A DNA stretch of 64,000 bases from Epiperipatus broadwayi (GCA_028023455.1 JAQFVV010000012.1:12100864-12164863), one strand, 5' to 3'. Numbered from the stretch's first letter, positions 34,796 through 45,942 are shown. Notes: generated from the sequence alone by a model not told the origin. A program made the numbers and translations.

Positions 34796-37034
34796 AAAAC
34801 ACACATCGATCCAACAAACCCCTGAATACAGGTAAAGTACCTTGAGTCTGACCACTTACAAGATATATAAATCAGGTACATTGTGGATTCTGACCTATTT
34901 ATCTATATCCCCAGATCAAATATCTAATCAATAGCCTTTCTCGCCAATACGATCGAATTTCTTTACTTTCACCGTCCCAGCAGCTGGGTCTTAAAGCATG
35001 AGATTCAATTTAATTATATATTTTAGTGAGAACTTGGGTGATTGGTTAATAGATATATTTAAAATTAAAGTAAATAAAATGATTCAAGAACACTGGAAGT
35101 TTGGTTTTAATTATATATATATTTAAAATCATTAGACATTCTACATTAATCTTTAACTCAAGCTCTAAAAACAAAAATACAATCTTTAAATTAACTTTAC
35201 AAACTTTATTTATATTAGCGGTTAACATTGACTTTATTGAGTTTGTACAATTTATTTTGTGAAGTTTATACATCTTTACTTTTGTTTACATTTATTCTCC
35301 TTTTTAAAATAGCAAAATTTATTTTATAATTAAATGACCACGGATTTCAAAATTCCCCGTGCACATTTAGTGCAAGCTTGTAATATAGCGGTAGGTTTAA
35401 ACACCTGCCTAACGCACATATATAAGAATGACTATTTTAATGAATTCTTTATACAAGATTTAAAAAAAACATTTCTATTGAAAAAAAAAAAACATTAATT
35501 AAATAGATGATTATAAGACGACCAATTTGACGTCTTACTCCACTAATAGATAAAAAAAATTGATTTCATTTCTCTTTATAAAAAAATAATAATTTAGATT
35601 TTCAATAACTAATGTTTTATGACATTAGTGGACCTTGCTGGCATAGCTTATAAATAACTTTAAAACTGTAAGCGGTTATAATAAAAAAAATAGATCAGTT
35701 AATTATCAAGCAAACAAGTCAGTTTAGTTGGACTTACAACTAAAATCATACCTATAATAAAATACAATGTGAATTAGCCAAAATCAAACGATTTTAACTA
35801 ATTATGCAAACGAACAAAAGAGTCGATTACTCAGGTTGAAGATCCTTTCAGTAGAATCATTTCCATATGGCTTACTTATTAAATAGGCAAAAGAAAAGCA
35901 AGACAATGTCGGGTTAATAAATATCTGAATGCAAAGGAGAGAAGAAAGCGTAAGTAAGAACATAGGGCCGGATTACGGATGCTCGTATGCTTATTCCAAT
36001 GAAGAATAAAAAGGGAAATCGATATGTCCACATTTTGTGTCCATATATCGATAGGAGATAGGATTTACAGAAAGTCAACATGCCTGTCTCTACAGGTATC
36101 ATGCCAACAAACCTACTCTATCTCAGCCACGCTATCTGATTCACAGAGTATGCAAAAGTGGAAGCTAACTCCGAATCACCAAATCAATGACATTTTAGAT
36201 CTGTTCATGATACTCCAAGCATTCTTTATTAACCCGAGATATTATAATTATTAAATAGGAACAAATTATAATTAAATAGCCTTAAAATGATCTAATACTG
36301 CATAGAGACAAACTTGCGTAACGAACTATTTTATATAAATATTTAACCTACAAAAAAAATATACATGTAGAAATAAGAAAATTTATTTCTCGAATAAATC
36401 CCCCCTCCCCTCTTTCCTAACTTAAAAAAAGGCATGATAATTAACTGACGCTATCCAGCAGCACTGTTACTAGGTCAAAATCTATAACATATTTTATTCT
36501 GTTTTGAATTACAGAAATATAAAATAATAGAATCCCATTCTGGGAAATCTATAATAAATTTATTTGAAATTACGGTAGATTTGTTTAGAAATATATATAT
36601 TCGATATAACCTCACTCACAAAAATAGATCAACTTATTTTACTTTTAAAATCCAATCGTTCTTTGTTAAAATTCCCTTTTCCTAATAAAACATAATTTTC
36701 TCTCTTAGCAAACTACGCTCTTTGGACCCCCACGAGTGAAGTTTGTCAAATAAAAAAAAATCAAAGCATGAAATCTCATACTTAATTAATAAACAAAACA
36801 AATAAATATTTTCATATTCAACATTTAAAAATATTAAAAATTGTTGTGAGTTTGAGTTATTAAAAAGAAAAACATTATAAATAATTTAAAAGAAAAGGTT
36901 AAAGAGACAGTAAAAAAGATTCTTAATAACATTAACTTTTGACATTTTTTTTTAAGCTTTACGAAACTACATTTATATTCTAATGATAATTTCTAAAATA
37001 TTGATGTCAGGATTTAAGCTCTTCGATATTTTAC
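34796..37034. other. Non-coding stretch
   Basis: No gene recognised. 34800-35000 and 35820-36240 are somewhat more complex than the AT-rich background, but their frames (62-76 codons) overlap on both strands and have no recognisable domain. Confidence 0.45.
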
Positions 37035-37225
37035 CTGAAGTTCCCCGGTATGAGTGCACGGGCGAATGTTGATGGCTGGCGGCATTTGCAGGCAGGTTCT
37101 GGCAGCAGCATAATCGGAGATTTTAGATCTCAAGAAGGGATGGGTGGTGATCTTCCCTTTTACTAATCGCTCATCATTTCTACTGGCATAGAGACGTTCT
37201 GCAACTTTCTTTCTCTTCTCTGTCT
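37035..37225 (-). CDS. Possible first exon of an unidentified minus-strand gene
   Basis: This ~190-bp island has markedly higher G+C content than anything nearby. On the minus strand a TATA-like box is followed about 30-150 bp later by an ATG at 37111 that opens a 25-codon frame (MLLPEPACKCRQPSTFARALIPGNF). The frame runs into a splice-donor-like CTTCAG|GTAAAA at 37035/37034. Upstream ATGs with short frames precede it, so the start is uncertain. I do not recognise the peptide. It could equally be a non-coding exon or a promoter-proximal CpG-like island. Confidence 0.3.
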
Positions 37226-37244
37226 AGTCTCTCAAAAAGGGCCA

Positions 37245-37253
37245 CTATTTATA
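37245..37253 (-). promoter_or_regulatory. TATA-like box for the candidate exon
   Basis: TATAAATAG on the minus strand, at the upstream edge of the compositional island. In so AT-rich a genome such a match is weak evidence alone. Confidence 0.3.
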
Positions 37254-37765
37254 ACTTCCTACTCATATTCAATTTCTGCTGCCTCAGGTGTTTTTTAATG
37301 TTAAAACAATCGAAATCATTCTTTTATTCTAATTTTAGAAAGTTTGTACTTCGATAAGGATCAATATATTTCAATATAATTTTATGTTAGTTTTTAATTT
37401 AGATAACAATGTAGAATCTCTACTAATTAATGAATAGAGACTCCACAGTGAATGAATTTTTGGTAATTTATCAATGCTTTTAATTTAAACATTTATTTTA
37501 AACTTCTTATCGAGGTATAAATCTTTTCAAAAAGGCCATCTTGGATTCTTGAACTAAAAATAAAGCATTTTAAACATATATATCTAAAATATATAAAAAA
37601 AATTCAAAGTTAATTATTTGATTTTTTTTTCTTTTAATAATACAAATAGAATAACAGTGTGTTAGTACAATTATATATATATATGATCCAAAATAAATTT
37701 TAGGATTTATTCAGGATAGTTAAAAAAAATGTTACAATATTTTTTTTAGAATAATAAAAAAAAAG
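37254..37765. other. AT-rich non-coding stretch
   Basis: No feature could be supported here. Confidence 0.5.
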
Positions 37766-40700
37766 GGTGCTGATATAGTATGCGCTCGGTGGCCATTTTG
37801 AATTTGAAAACAGCCAAAAACACTGCTGGCACATGCAAGCAATAAATGTCATCGACTAGAAACACTCATTTTTTAAAAAATAAATCGCCTGAGGCACTAT
37901 AATTAAAAAAGGTGTTGGGAAGGGACTACACTTAAAAAAATTGTGGGCAACTGTCACATTAAATAGCCTAAGGTGATACTATCAAAAAAAAATGTGGGAA
38001 AAGAAAAAGAGGTAAAAATTAAAAAATACTTTAAAATAAACCAAAAATGCTAATTTATATATATAGTCATAATCAAACATTGCAATATTTACAAAAACCC
38101 GTTAAAATATAGCGATCACTAGAAAAATAATAAATGCTATTTTAAAAATATCAGTCCGATCTATCAACGCTATATACTAAATCAGTATTATAATTTTAGA
38201 AAACAATATTTAAAAAGTACTTTAAAATAAACCAAAAACGCTAATATATATAGTAATGATAATCAAATTAATGTGGGTTAAGGCATTTTTAAAAAAAAGG
38301 CATAAAACCTAAATATATATACATAGCGATAATTAGAAAAAATGATAAATGCTTCTATCAAAAGATTACTCCGGTCTTTCAACAGTATATACTAAACCTC
38401 AAAAACCAGTATTACAATTTAAAAAATGATATTTAAAATGTATATTGCGAAATGTGAAATGGCGGGAATATCACTTTCAACACTATTTCGTGGAGCATTT
38501 TTAAAAATATAATATTTTACATTTGGCTTTGGGATTATCCCTCCAACTAAGAGTTGTAATAATAAATCACAAATCTGAATAATAGACATATTAATGCATA
38601 TTACAGTTAGCATTTATTTAAGTAATTTTTTACCAATATTTTAAGAATTTAAAAAAAATTACCAACTTTCTAAAAAGGATGGATGGTCATCTGCTCAGGC
38701 TAAATTTGGTTCTTCCTAGATCTCTTCATTACTGCAACATCACAAGCCATCAACAAATTATACTTTTAAGATTTAGGTTTATTATTTTAAAGAAGACACC
38801 AGTAAAATTAATTTATTCAGGAAATATCGCAGCTTGATATGGTCTCTTTCAAATTTATTTTTAAAACTTTCTACTTGGGTCTTACACAAATTAAAGCAGG
38901 TTTGTATGATGTAAGATAATTTCCAAGAATTATAGTTAGGTATGGGCCTTTGTCTTACTAAGATAAAAGAAAGTGTTAAGTTAAACATTCAAATTTAAAA
39001 AAAAAAAAAACTGTAAACCAGCTAATGGACTTTTATGCCTCAAGCCTAACTAGTCATCAAATGCAAAAGAGGGTTAAAATTTATTATAAAAAAATTAATA
39101 ATAAATTAATAATTTAAAAATATAATCGCACTGTAACATATTATACATCACAACTTGTACTCATATATATATATATCTTTAGCATCTTTTAGAAATGCAA
39201 TAAGCAGATCCTGATCATTAAGATGCTTTTTATTTGCATCTTTAAAGTGTTAAAACTAAAATCTTAAAAGTAATACATGTATCGGCACACATATATATAT
39301 GAGTACAAGTTGTGATGTATAATATGTTACAGTGCGATTATATTTTTAAATTATTAATTTATTATTAATTTTTTTATAATAAATTTTAACTCTCTTTTGC
39401 ATTTGATGACTAGTTAGGCTTGAGGAATAAAAGTCCATTAGCTGGTTTACAGTTGTTGTTTTTTTTTTAAATTTGAATGTTTAACTTAACCCTTTCTTTT
39501 ATCTTAGTAAGACAAAGGCCCATACCTAACTATAATTCTTGGAAATTATCTTACGTCATACAAACCTGCTTTAATTTGTGTAAGACCCAAGTAGAAAGTT
39601 TTAAAAATAAATTTGAAAGAGACCATATCAAGCTGTGATATTTCCTGAATAAATTAATTTTACTGGTGTCTTCTTTAAAATAATAAACCTAAATCTTAAA
39701 AGTATAATTTGTTGATGGCTTGTGGTGTTGCAGTAATGAAGAGATCTAGGAAGAACCAAATTTAGCCTGAGCAGACGACCATCCATCCTTTTTAGAAAGT
39801 TGGTAATTTTTTTTAAATTCTTAAAATATTAGTAAAAAATTACTTAAATAAATGCTAACTGTAATATGCATTAATATGTCTATTATTCAGATTTGTGATT
39901 TATTATTACAACTCTTAGTTGGAGGGATAATCCCAAAGCCAAATGTAAAATATTATATTTTTAAAAATGCTCCACGAAATAGTGTTGAAAGTGATATTCC
40001 CGCCATTTCACATTTAGCAATATACATTTTAAATATCATTTTTTAAATTGTAATACTGGTTTTTGAGGTTTAATATATACTGTTGAAAGACCGGAGTAAT
40101 ATTTTGATAGAAGCATTTATCATTTTTTCTAATTATCGCTACGTATATATATTTAGGTTTTATGCCTTTTTTTAAAAAATGCCTTAACCCACGTTAATTT
40201 GATTATCATCACTATATATATTAGCGTTTTTGGTTTATTTTAAAGTACTTTTTAAATATTGTTTTCTAAAATTATAATACTGATTTAGTATATAGCGTTG
40301 ATAGACCGGACTGATATTTTTAAAATAGCATTTATTATTTTTCTAGTGATCACTATATTTTAACGGGTTTTTGTAAATATTGCAATGTTTGATTGTGACT
40401 ATATATATAAATTAGCGTTTTTGGTTTATTTTAAAGTATTTTTTAATTTTCACCTCTTTTTCTTTTCCCCCTGCACTTTTTTTTGATAGTATCACCTTAG
40501 GCTATTTAATGTGACGGTTTTTACTATTGCAATGTTTGATTATGACTAAACATTCTTTTTTAAAATTATAATACTGATTTAGTATATAGCGTTGATAGAC
40601 TGGACTGATATTTTTAAAATAGTATTTATTATTTTTCTAGTGATCGCTATATTTTAATGGGTTTTTGTAAATATTGCAATGTTTGATTATGACTATATAT

Positions 40701-40996
40701 ATAAATTAGCGTTTTTGGTTTATTTTAAAGTATTTTTTAATTTTCACCTCTTTTTCTTTTCCCCGCACTTTTTTTTGATAGTATCACCTTAGGCTATTTA
40801 ATGTGACGGTTTCCCGCAATTTTTTTAAGTGTAGTCCCTTCCCAACATCTTTTTTAATTATAGTGCCTCAGGTGATTTTTTTTTTTTTTTAAATGAGTGT
40901 TTCTAGTCGATGACATTTATCGCTTGCATGTGCCAGCAGTGTTTTTGGCTGTTTTCAAATTCAAAATGGCCACCGAGCACATACTATATCAGCACC
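37766..40996. repeat. 3.2-kb inverted repeat (giant foldback element)
   Basis: The left arm 37766-39178 and right arm about 39289-40996 are near-identical reverse complements around a ~110-bp loop. Both ends read GGTGCTGATATAGTATG, then G(C/T)GCTCGGTGGCC. Matching sub-blocks occur throughout; a 64-codon frame, for example, appears at 38419-38613 (minus) and 39852-40046 (plus) with one residue changed. The right arm is longer because of an internal duplication. A runs flank both ends (a possible short AAAAAAAA TSD). No transposase is encoded, so it may be a non-autonomous foldback or an inverted duplication of a longer element. Confidence 0.9.
40262..40805. repeat. ~294-bp tandem duplication inside the right arm
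   Basis: The block AATTATAATACTGATTTAGT ... GTATCACCTTAGGC, ending in AATGTGACGG, occurs at about 40269 and again at about 40563. The left arm has a single, shorter version, so the duplication happened after the inverted repeat formed, or was lost on the left. Confidence 0.85.
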
Positions 40997-41439
40997 AAAA
41001 AAAAGCAAATGATAGTAAAATAAATAATTAGGTTGGTCAGACTGTGAAATGGCAAATCTGAATCAGATTTACCATTTCACTACTGACTGTTGCCTTTGGC
41101 AATTGGTTAGAGCATTACCTTGAAATTCAATATTCAAGAATCTAAGTGTCCAGTTTTTATTTCCCATGCTAGTATTGTCACCAATTTGGCTAGTAACATG
41201 TGAAAAAGATAGGCGACTAATACCACTCTAAATGTTAGGTATATACTAATCTGTATGCTATTACTAACAGTTGAATGTAATTGGAAAATATAAATAAAGT
41301 TAATTTTTTCTAAATACATTCAATATTTAATATTAGATGAAGGAAATAGTCTAATCATCACAAACCTTCAGAAAAATATATGCAAGATAATTATTTACTC
41401 GCAGTAATTTGATTTTACTTTGAAAATTTCTGAAAAATG
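40997..41439 (+). repeat. PLE-tail-like sequence with degraded tRNA-like part
   Basis: GGCAATTGGTTAGAGCATTACC at about 41097 resembles a tRNA D-arm, and CCATGCTAGTATTGTCACC at about 41164 matches the sequence after the B box at 41.74 kb. At 41250-41360 come CTATTACTAACAGTTGAATG and TCATCACAAACCTTCAG, shared with 32.9 and 62.1 kb. It is a member of the same tail family without the nuclease part. Confidence 0.5.
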
Positions 41440-41780
41440 AAGAATGTTGTTAATATCTATTTTCACAATGCAAATTCATAAACAAAGAAGAAAATTTAAA
41501 GGAGCTGATCACATGACAGTGACAAACAATCCCATAAGTCAACTTAGTGTAATGTATGTAATCCACTAATCAATTTTACTTTCAAGAAGAAAATGTGGAA
41601 AAATCAGCAGGAACCTCATAGATAAGTATATGAAATTTTTAATGACTGTTTCCTTTGACATGATGGCTCAGTTGGTTAGAACGTTAAATACTCAAGAACC
41701 AAATGCTCAAAAACCTAAGGGTCCAGGTTCGATTCCCATGCTAGTACTGCATGTAGATGCTAGTAGTCCAAACAATAAAT
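41440..41780 (+). repeat. PLE family A 3' end joined to a tRNA-like segment
   Basis: AACAAAGAAGAAAATTTAAAGG and CCCATAAGTCAACTTAG match the PLE family A end at 34.64-34.70 kb. GATAAGTATATGAAATTT follows, then a tRNA-like unit. That unit has TGGCTCAGTTGG at 41664-41675 (A box) and GGTTCGATTCC at 41726-41736 (B box), the best-preserved pol III boxes of this family. The spacing (~50 bp) suits an internal pol III promoter with an extended variable arm. It may be a PLE 3' UTR that captured a tRNA, or a SINE that borrowed a PLE end. Confidence 0.65.
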
Positions 41781-42759
41781 ACAACTAAAACATCATCGTC
41801 ATAAATCTTTAAGTACTCCTAACAATAAAACATAAAGAAAACAATAATAAATATACATTTAAAAAAGTCAAGCATATTTAGTTTTATATACAATATAAGA
41901 TTTTAATTTTTACATTGTAGCTTTAAGTAATACAATTCTGCATTTGTATTTATATATAAAATGAATATCGAAACATTATTTGGTTAAAGTTCGTTATTTC
42001 TTGGTTTCTCTATCTTGACTTTGAGCAGAAATTTTTGACAATATACATGCATACTTTTAAACATATAATTTATTGGAATGCCTAAAATATTTCTTTTTAA
42101 AAGAAAACAAATAATATTTACTCTATTTAATTTTATTGTTATTTAAATTTTTTTTTACAGAGATTGTATTTATACGCATTTCTATTTTATGTTAGGTCAA
42201 TCAATAATATATACATCTAACTTTCTTCGATTTAAAAAAGTTGAGTGTTTATTTGTATTTTAAATTAGAAAAATATTTACGGTTGCTTTAGAAATTTGTA
42301 TTTTTGACACTTCATCAATTTGATCAACAAAACTATATTTGAAATATAAATATTGCTAATGGGCATTTATCTCACTCATTTCCTGTTACAGCTGGGATAT
42401 TTTAGTATTAAATTCTGCGTAAATTTTATATTATGTATATCGAGTACATAAATTTGAAACTTTAAATTGTGAATTTTTTTTTTTAAATATTTGTATTTAT
42501 CAGTTCTTATGAATTTATTTTGAATTTTACTCTAATATAAAATTTATAAATAAAATTGTGTTAAAATAAAAATCAAAAACATTGCTTTTAATTTTAAAAT
42601 TAGAGTAAAATTAATATCGTCAATATTGCGAATTTATTGCTTGCATTTTTATAATGATGCTTTTGTTTTGCTTATTTATATATATTGTTTGACAATTATC
42701 ATTAATAATTAATAGATTGAAGCCTGTCCATTAAAATATGAAGTTTGGCTATCTTAATA
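41781..42759. other. AT-rich non-coding stretch
   Basis: No feature could be supported here. Confidence 0.5.
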
Positions 42760-42798
42760 TATATCTGAGCACTTATATGTGTAGAGATGGTAATCTGG

Positions 42799-42842
42799 AC
42801 CAACTGATGATTGCTGGTTTAGCATGAAATACATATATTGGT
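42799..42842 (+). ncRNA. Hammerhead ribozyme C1
   Basis: ACCAA 42799-42803, CTGATGA 42804-42810, stem II TGCT/AGCA with loop GGTTT between, GAAA 42826-42829, stem III ATACATAT, A at 42837, then TTGGT 42838-42842. ACCAA and TTGGT pair perfectly. The stem III centre has one C-A mismatch. Predicted cleavage is 42837|42838. Confidence 0.78.
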
Positions 42843-43168
42843 AATTATTTATCTTTTCAATATATATGTGTTCAAGGGTATCAGTGTTATGAGATAGTGT
42901 GGAGAGTGGAGGGTCGTGTGAAAGTCTGTGCTCATATACCCTATATAATAATAATTATTATTATTATATTTGTATATGTTTGAAATTATATATATCAATA
43001 GTAGTTAACTCATTACTATCATCGTGATAATCTCAACCCTGAGTCATCTCTTCAAATGACTTAATTTTTTTATCCATCGTTTCTCTTAATTTTATTTTTC
43101 ACTTACATTTTAAAGTTAAACTAGTGAATTCTTTGTGTATTCCACCCTGGATGAAGACAGTCATATTA

Positions 43169-43205
43169 TTCGGCCGACGCTTTGACACATTAAAAAAAAA
43201 AAAAA
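43169..43205 (+). mobile_element. 5'-truncated SINE, ~37 bp, with TSD
   Basis: TTCGGCCGACGCTTTGACAC plus an A run is the 3' end of the 18.6-kb SINE family. A 15-bp TSD AAGACAGTCATATTA flanks it (43154-43168 and 43206-43220). It shows that insertions can be nearly fully truncated. Confidence 0.85.
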
Positions 43206-43599
43206 AAGACAGTCATATTACAATTAGTTGATAGTTAGTTTTTTTTTCTGTTAGCATAGACACTAATTTGATTAACACAGATTGCTCTGAAATTTTTAGC
43301 CTTCAACTAAAATCTCATTTACCAACTAGTATTCTATAACTAGTTGTATTGACAATACTCTCAGCATTTAAAAAAGTTTCCTAAGAACCACTTGAGATTT
43401 GAGCCCCAAGTGATAGTCAAAACTTGTCATAAGCTAATGATTAGTTAATTTTTCTTTTTTAATTTGTTAATTTTATTTTCATTTTCATTCATGTAATATA
43501 GGGTATATGAGCACAGACTTTCACACCACCCACCTCTCTCCAATCTATCTAATAACACTGATACACCTAAACACATATATGCTGAAAAGATAAATAATC

Positions 43600-43643
43600 A
43601 CCAATATACGTATTTCATGCTAAACCAGCAATCATCAGTTGGT
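43600..43643 (-). ncRNA. Hammerhead ribozyme C2
   Basis: Minus strand: ACCAA, CTGATGA, TTGCTGGTTTAGCAT, GAAA, stem III ATACGTAT (a perfect 8-nt palindrome), A, TTGGT. This is the best-preserved family C core. Predicted cleavage lies between plus-strand 43605 and 43604. The 10.1-11.1 position is U-U. Confidence 0.82.
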
Positions 43644-43700
43644 CCAGACTATCATCTTTACACACATATATAGTATAAGTGCTCAGATATATATTTTTGT

Positions 43701-45039
43701 ATTAAAATATTTCCATCACATTTCAGTTTACAGTTTCTATTTCATTAATATTTTATGGTTCATGTTAAATATTCATGGAATTAAATTATTTTATTTTAAC
43801 ATATTTGTTTTAAATACATACAACACTAAGCTTGCTGATTGTACTTAATCTTTTTTTTTTCCATTTGCAAACTATGCTTTTTGTTTATTTGATGTTTCTG
43901 AACATAATTATGAAATTATTTTAGAATTATTTTACAATATCTCATTTTAAACAAATCTATCACACATTATTACTGCGCATAAAAGTTTTTGAATATTTTA
44001 ATTGGTTATAAATTTACTTCAGTAAAAAAATATTTTTTTTTAAAAAAATACAGTATTTTTTCAAAATTATGTCCATATAGAGAAATAATTATCATTTCAG
44101 ATTTTTTTAAAAATTATTATTCATCGTTATAACATTTTTTTCCCATTACCCTTTGCTTTATTTAGTATTATCTTTTTATTATAAAAAAAAAATCACTATT
44201 TTCTTTTTCAAAAACTTCATTTGTCCATATATTTTTATTCTCTTTTTATCTATTAATACATAATCTATTATACAACTTGAATTATTTCTACACTAAGTAT
44301 ACTGTTGTCATATATATTTGATAACTTTTTAATATTCACTAATAAAGTGGTTTAATAATTGTTTATTTTCATTGTCATATTTAGCAATTTCCCAAATATG
44401 TTCATTCATATTGTTTATAAATATTTTATTCTCATGTTTCTTGAAAATTTATATATATATTATGACTGGATCTCCTGGCAACCCCTCACTCGGTTGATTT
44501 TATTTCCTGATGAACATATTGCAGGACAGAAACAAAGATTGGCATTACCCAATGTTTATTTTACCACCCTACAACAATATTTCCTGCTCATCAGAAGATG
44601 TAGCATTCAAGAGACTGGAAACATCTAGAAAATTTGTTTGTTTGGTTTCCCAAACAGCACCACTAGAGTTCCAGCTTACCACAACCTTACTTACTTATTC
44701 AAATCTGGTTATGCTGAACATAGCTCAGGAGGCATGAGATTCTTGTGAACAAATGCAATAAATAATGAGTGATGTGAAATGAAACTGATTAAGTAGGTTA
44801 ATTTTAGATAACAATGATTTATTTTTTTAACAACAAAAGTTATTGACAGTTCATCTTTGGATTGACATTTTCCTATATGCGCATTTCTTCCTAGGCCAGT
44901 TTGATTTACATTTAATCGTTCTTTTCATAATCCTTGATGATTTGTGCAATATGTCCTTCAACTATAAATTCTGTACAAAATATTCATCCTTGATTTTGGT
45001 ATCTGGATGTAAATCTTGGTCATTCATCTGTGATCCAGG
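43701..45039. other. Non-coding stretch with one more complex island
   Basis: Mostly AT-rich. About 44455-44740 is richer in G+C, with overlapping frames of 89 and 75 codons that I do not recognise. It may be an old exon or repeat fragment. CTGATGA occurs at 44509, but no ribozyme can be built around it. Confidence 0.4.
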
Positions 45040-45510
45040 TATGTGGATATATCTTCAAGTCATTCATGTTTGATCCAGGTGTCTGGGTGCAAATTTAAGT
45101 CATTCACTTATATTAAAATATTAATTCTCTAATTCAGATTTGTAGATTTAAATCATTCATTTACTTAATTCATCTTTAATCCAGGCATATGGATGTAGGT
45201 TCATGTCATTCATTTATATTAAAATATTAATTCTCTAATTCATGTTTGTTGATTTGAGTCATTCATCTACTTAATTCATCTTTAATCCAGATGTATGGCA
45301 TATGGATGTAGGTTCATGCCATTCATTTATATTAAAATATTAATTCTCTAATCAGATTTGTACATTCAAATCATTCATTTACTTAATTCATCTTTAATCC
45401 AGGCATATGGATATAGGTTCATGTTATTCATTTATATTAAAATATTAATTCTCTAATTCATGTTTGTAGGTTTGAGTCATTCATTTGTTTAATTCATCTT
45501 TGATATAGAT
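45040..45510. repeat. ~108-bp minisatellite, four or more copies
   Basis: TATTAAAATATTAATTCTCT recurs at about 45111, 45217, 45330 and 45435 (spacings 105-113). Between these lie CATTTACTTAATTCATCTTT and ATGGATGTAGGTTCATG variants. The copies alternate in detail, which hints at a higher-order ~218-bp period. Confidence 0.88.
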
Positions 45511-45823
45511 GTATATTTGAAGTAAAAACACATTTATTCAATTTAATTTTTACATAGAAGCATTTTTAATCTGTGTATTATAAAGGTATATCTAGTCCCT
45601 GTTCATATTTGTAGTAGAAACATATTCAATTTAATTTTTCGGTAGAAGCATTACAAATTCTGTATTCACATATATATAAATACATCTTTGATTTAACTCA
45701 TATATTATTATATTTTTCATTTATTTTTAAATCAATATTCTTAAGTTCTTAAAATCAGTATAATTATTATTCTTTAAAAACATTATTTTCTCATGTTTCA
45801 TTCGATAAATCAGTCACTTGAAT
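45511..45823. other. AT-rich non-coding stretch
   Basis: No feature could be supported here. Confidence 0.5.
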
Positions 45824-45834
45824 AAATGCATTTT

Positions 45835-45931
45835 TTTATGTGTCATAGCATCGGCCGGGAAGTGAACCCACTAACCCAGGACAACTTCTTGTAAGGCAGC
45901 TGTGCTGACCTCTCAACCATAAGTGCTTGAC
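45835..45931 (-). mobile_element. tRNA-derived SINE with TSD
   Basis: Same family as 18.6 kb: minus strand GTCAAGCACTTATGGTTGAGAGG, the CTTACAAG hairpin, GGGTTCACTTCCCGGCC and GCTATGACACAT, then A tail. TSD AAATGCATTTT at 45824-45834 and 45932-45942. Confidence 0.9.
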
Positions 45932-45942
45932 AAATGCATTTT

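Larger units (their letters stand above)
42760..43700. repeat. Inverted ribozyme-bearing element (family C)
   Basis: Arms 42760-42955 and about 43495-43700 are reverse complements; the outer end is TATCTGAGCACTTAT and the inner end TGAGCACAGACTTTC with its complement. Each arm carries a complete hammerhead pointing inward. The ~540-bp spacer holds unrelated AT-rich DNA and a tiny SINE fragment. Related single or foldback copies are at 1.8-2.6, 9.8-10.3 and 58.6-58.9 kb, making this the most dispersed ribozyme family in the window. Confidence 0.8.

Noticed and set aside
38419-40046. Matching 64-codon frames in both arms of the 3.2-kb inverted repeat
   Set aside because: They are the same DNA read twice; AT-rich, Ile-rich and without a domain, so not evidence for a gene.
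37766-40996. Terminal inverted repeats of a DNA transposon with a transposase
   Set aside because: The arms are contiguous up to a ~110-bp loop, leaving no room for a transposase gene.
41650-41745. Functional tRNA gene
   Set aside because: A and B boxes are good, but the anticodon arm and acceptor stem do not pair as a tRNA, and it is embedded in a repeated PLE tail.
44509-44600. CTGATGA at 44509 with GAAA nearby, and CTGATGAGCAGGAAA on the minus strand near 44595
   Set aside because: No stem II or stem I can form around either, so these are chance matches to the hammerhead core.
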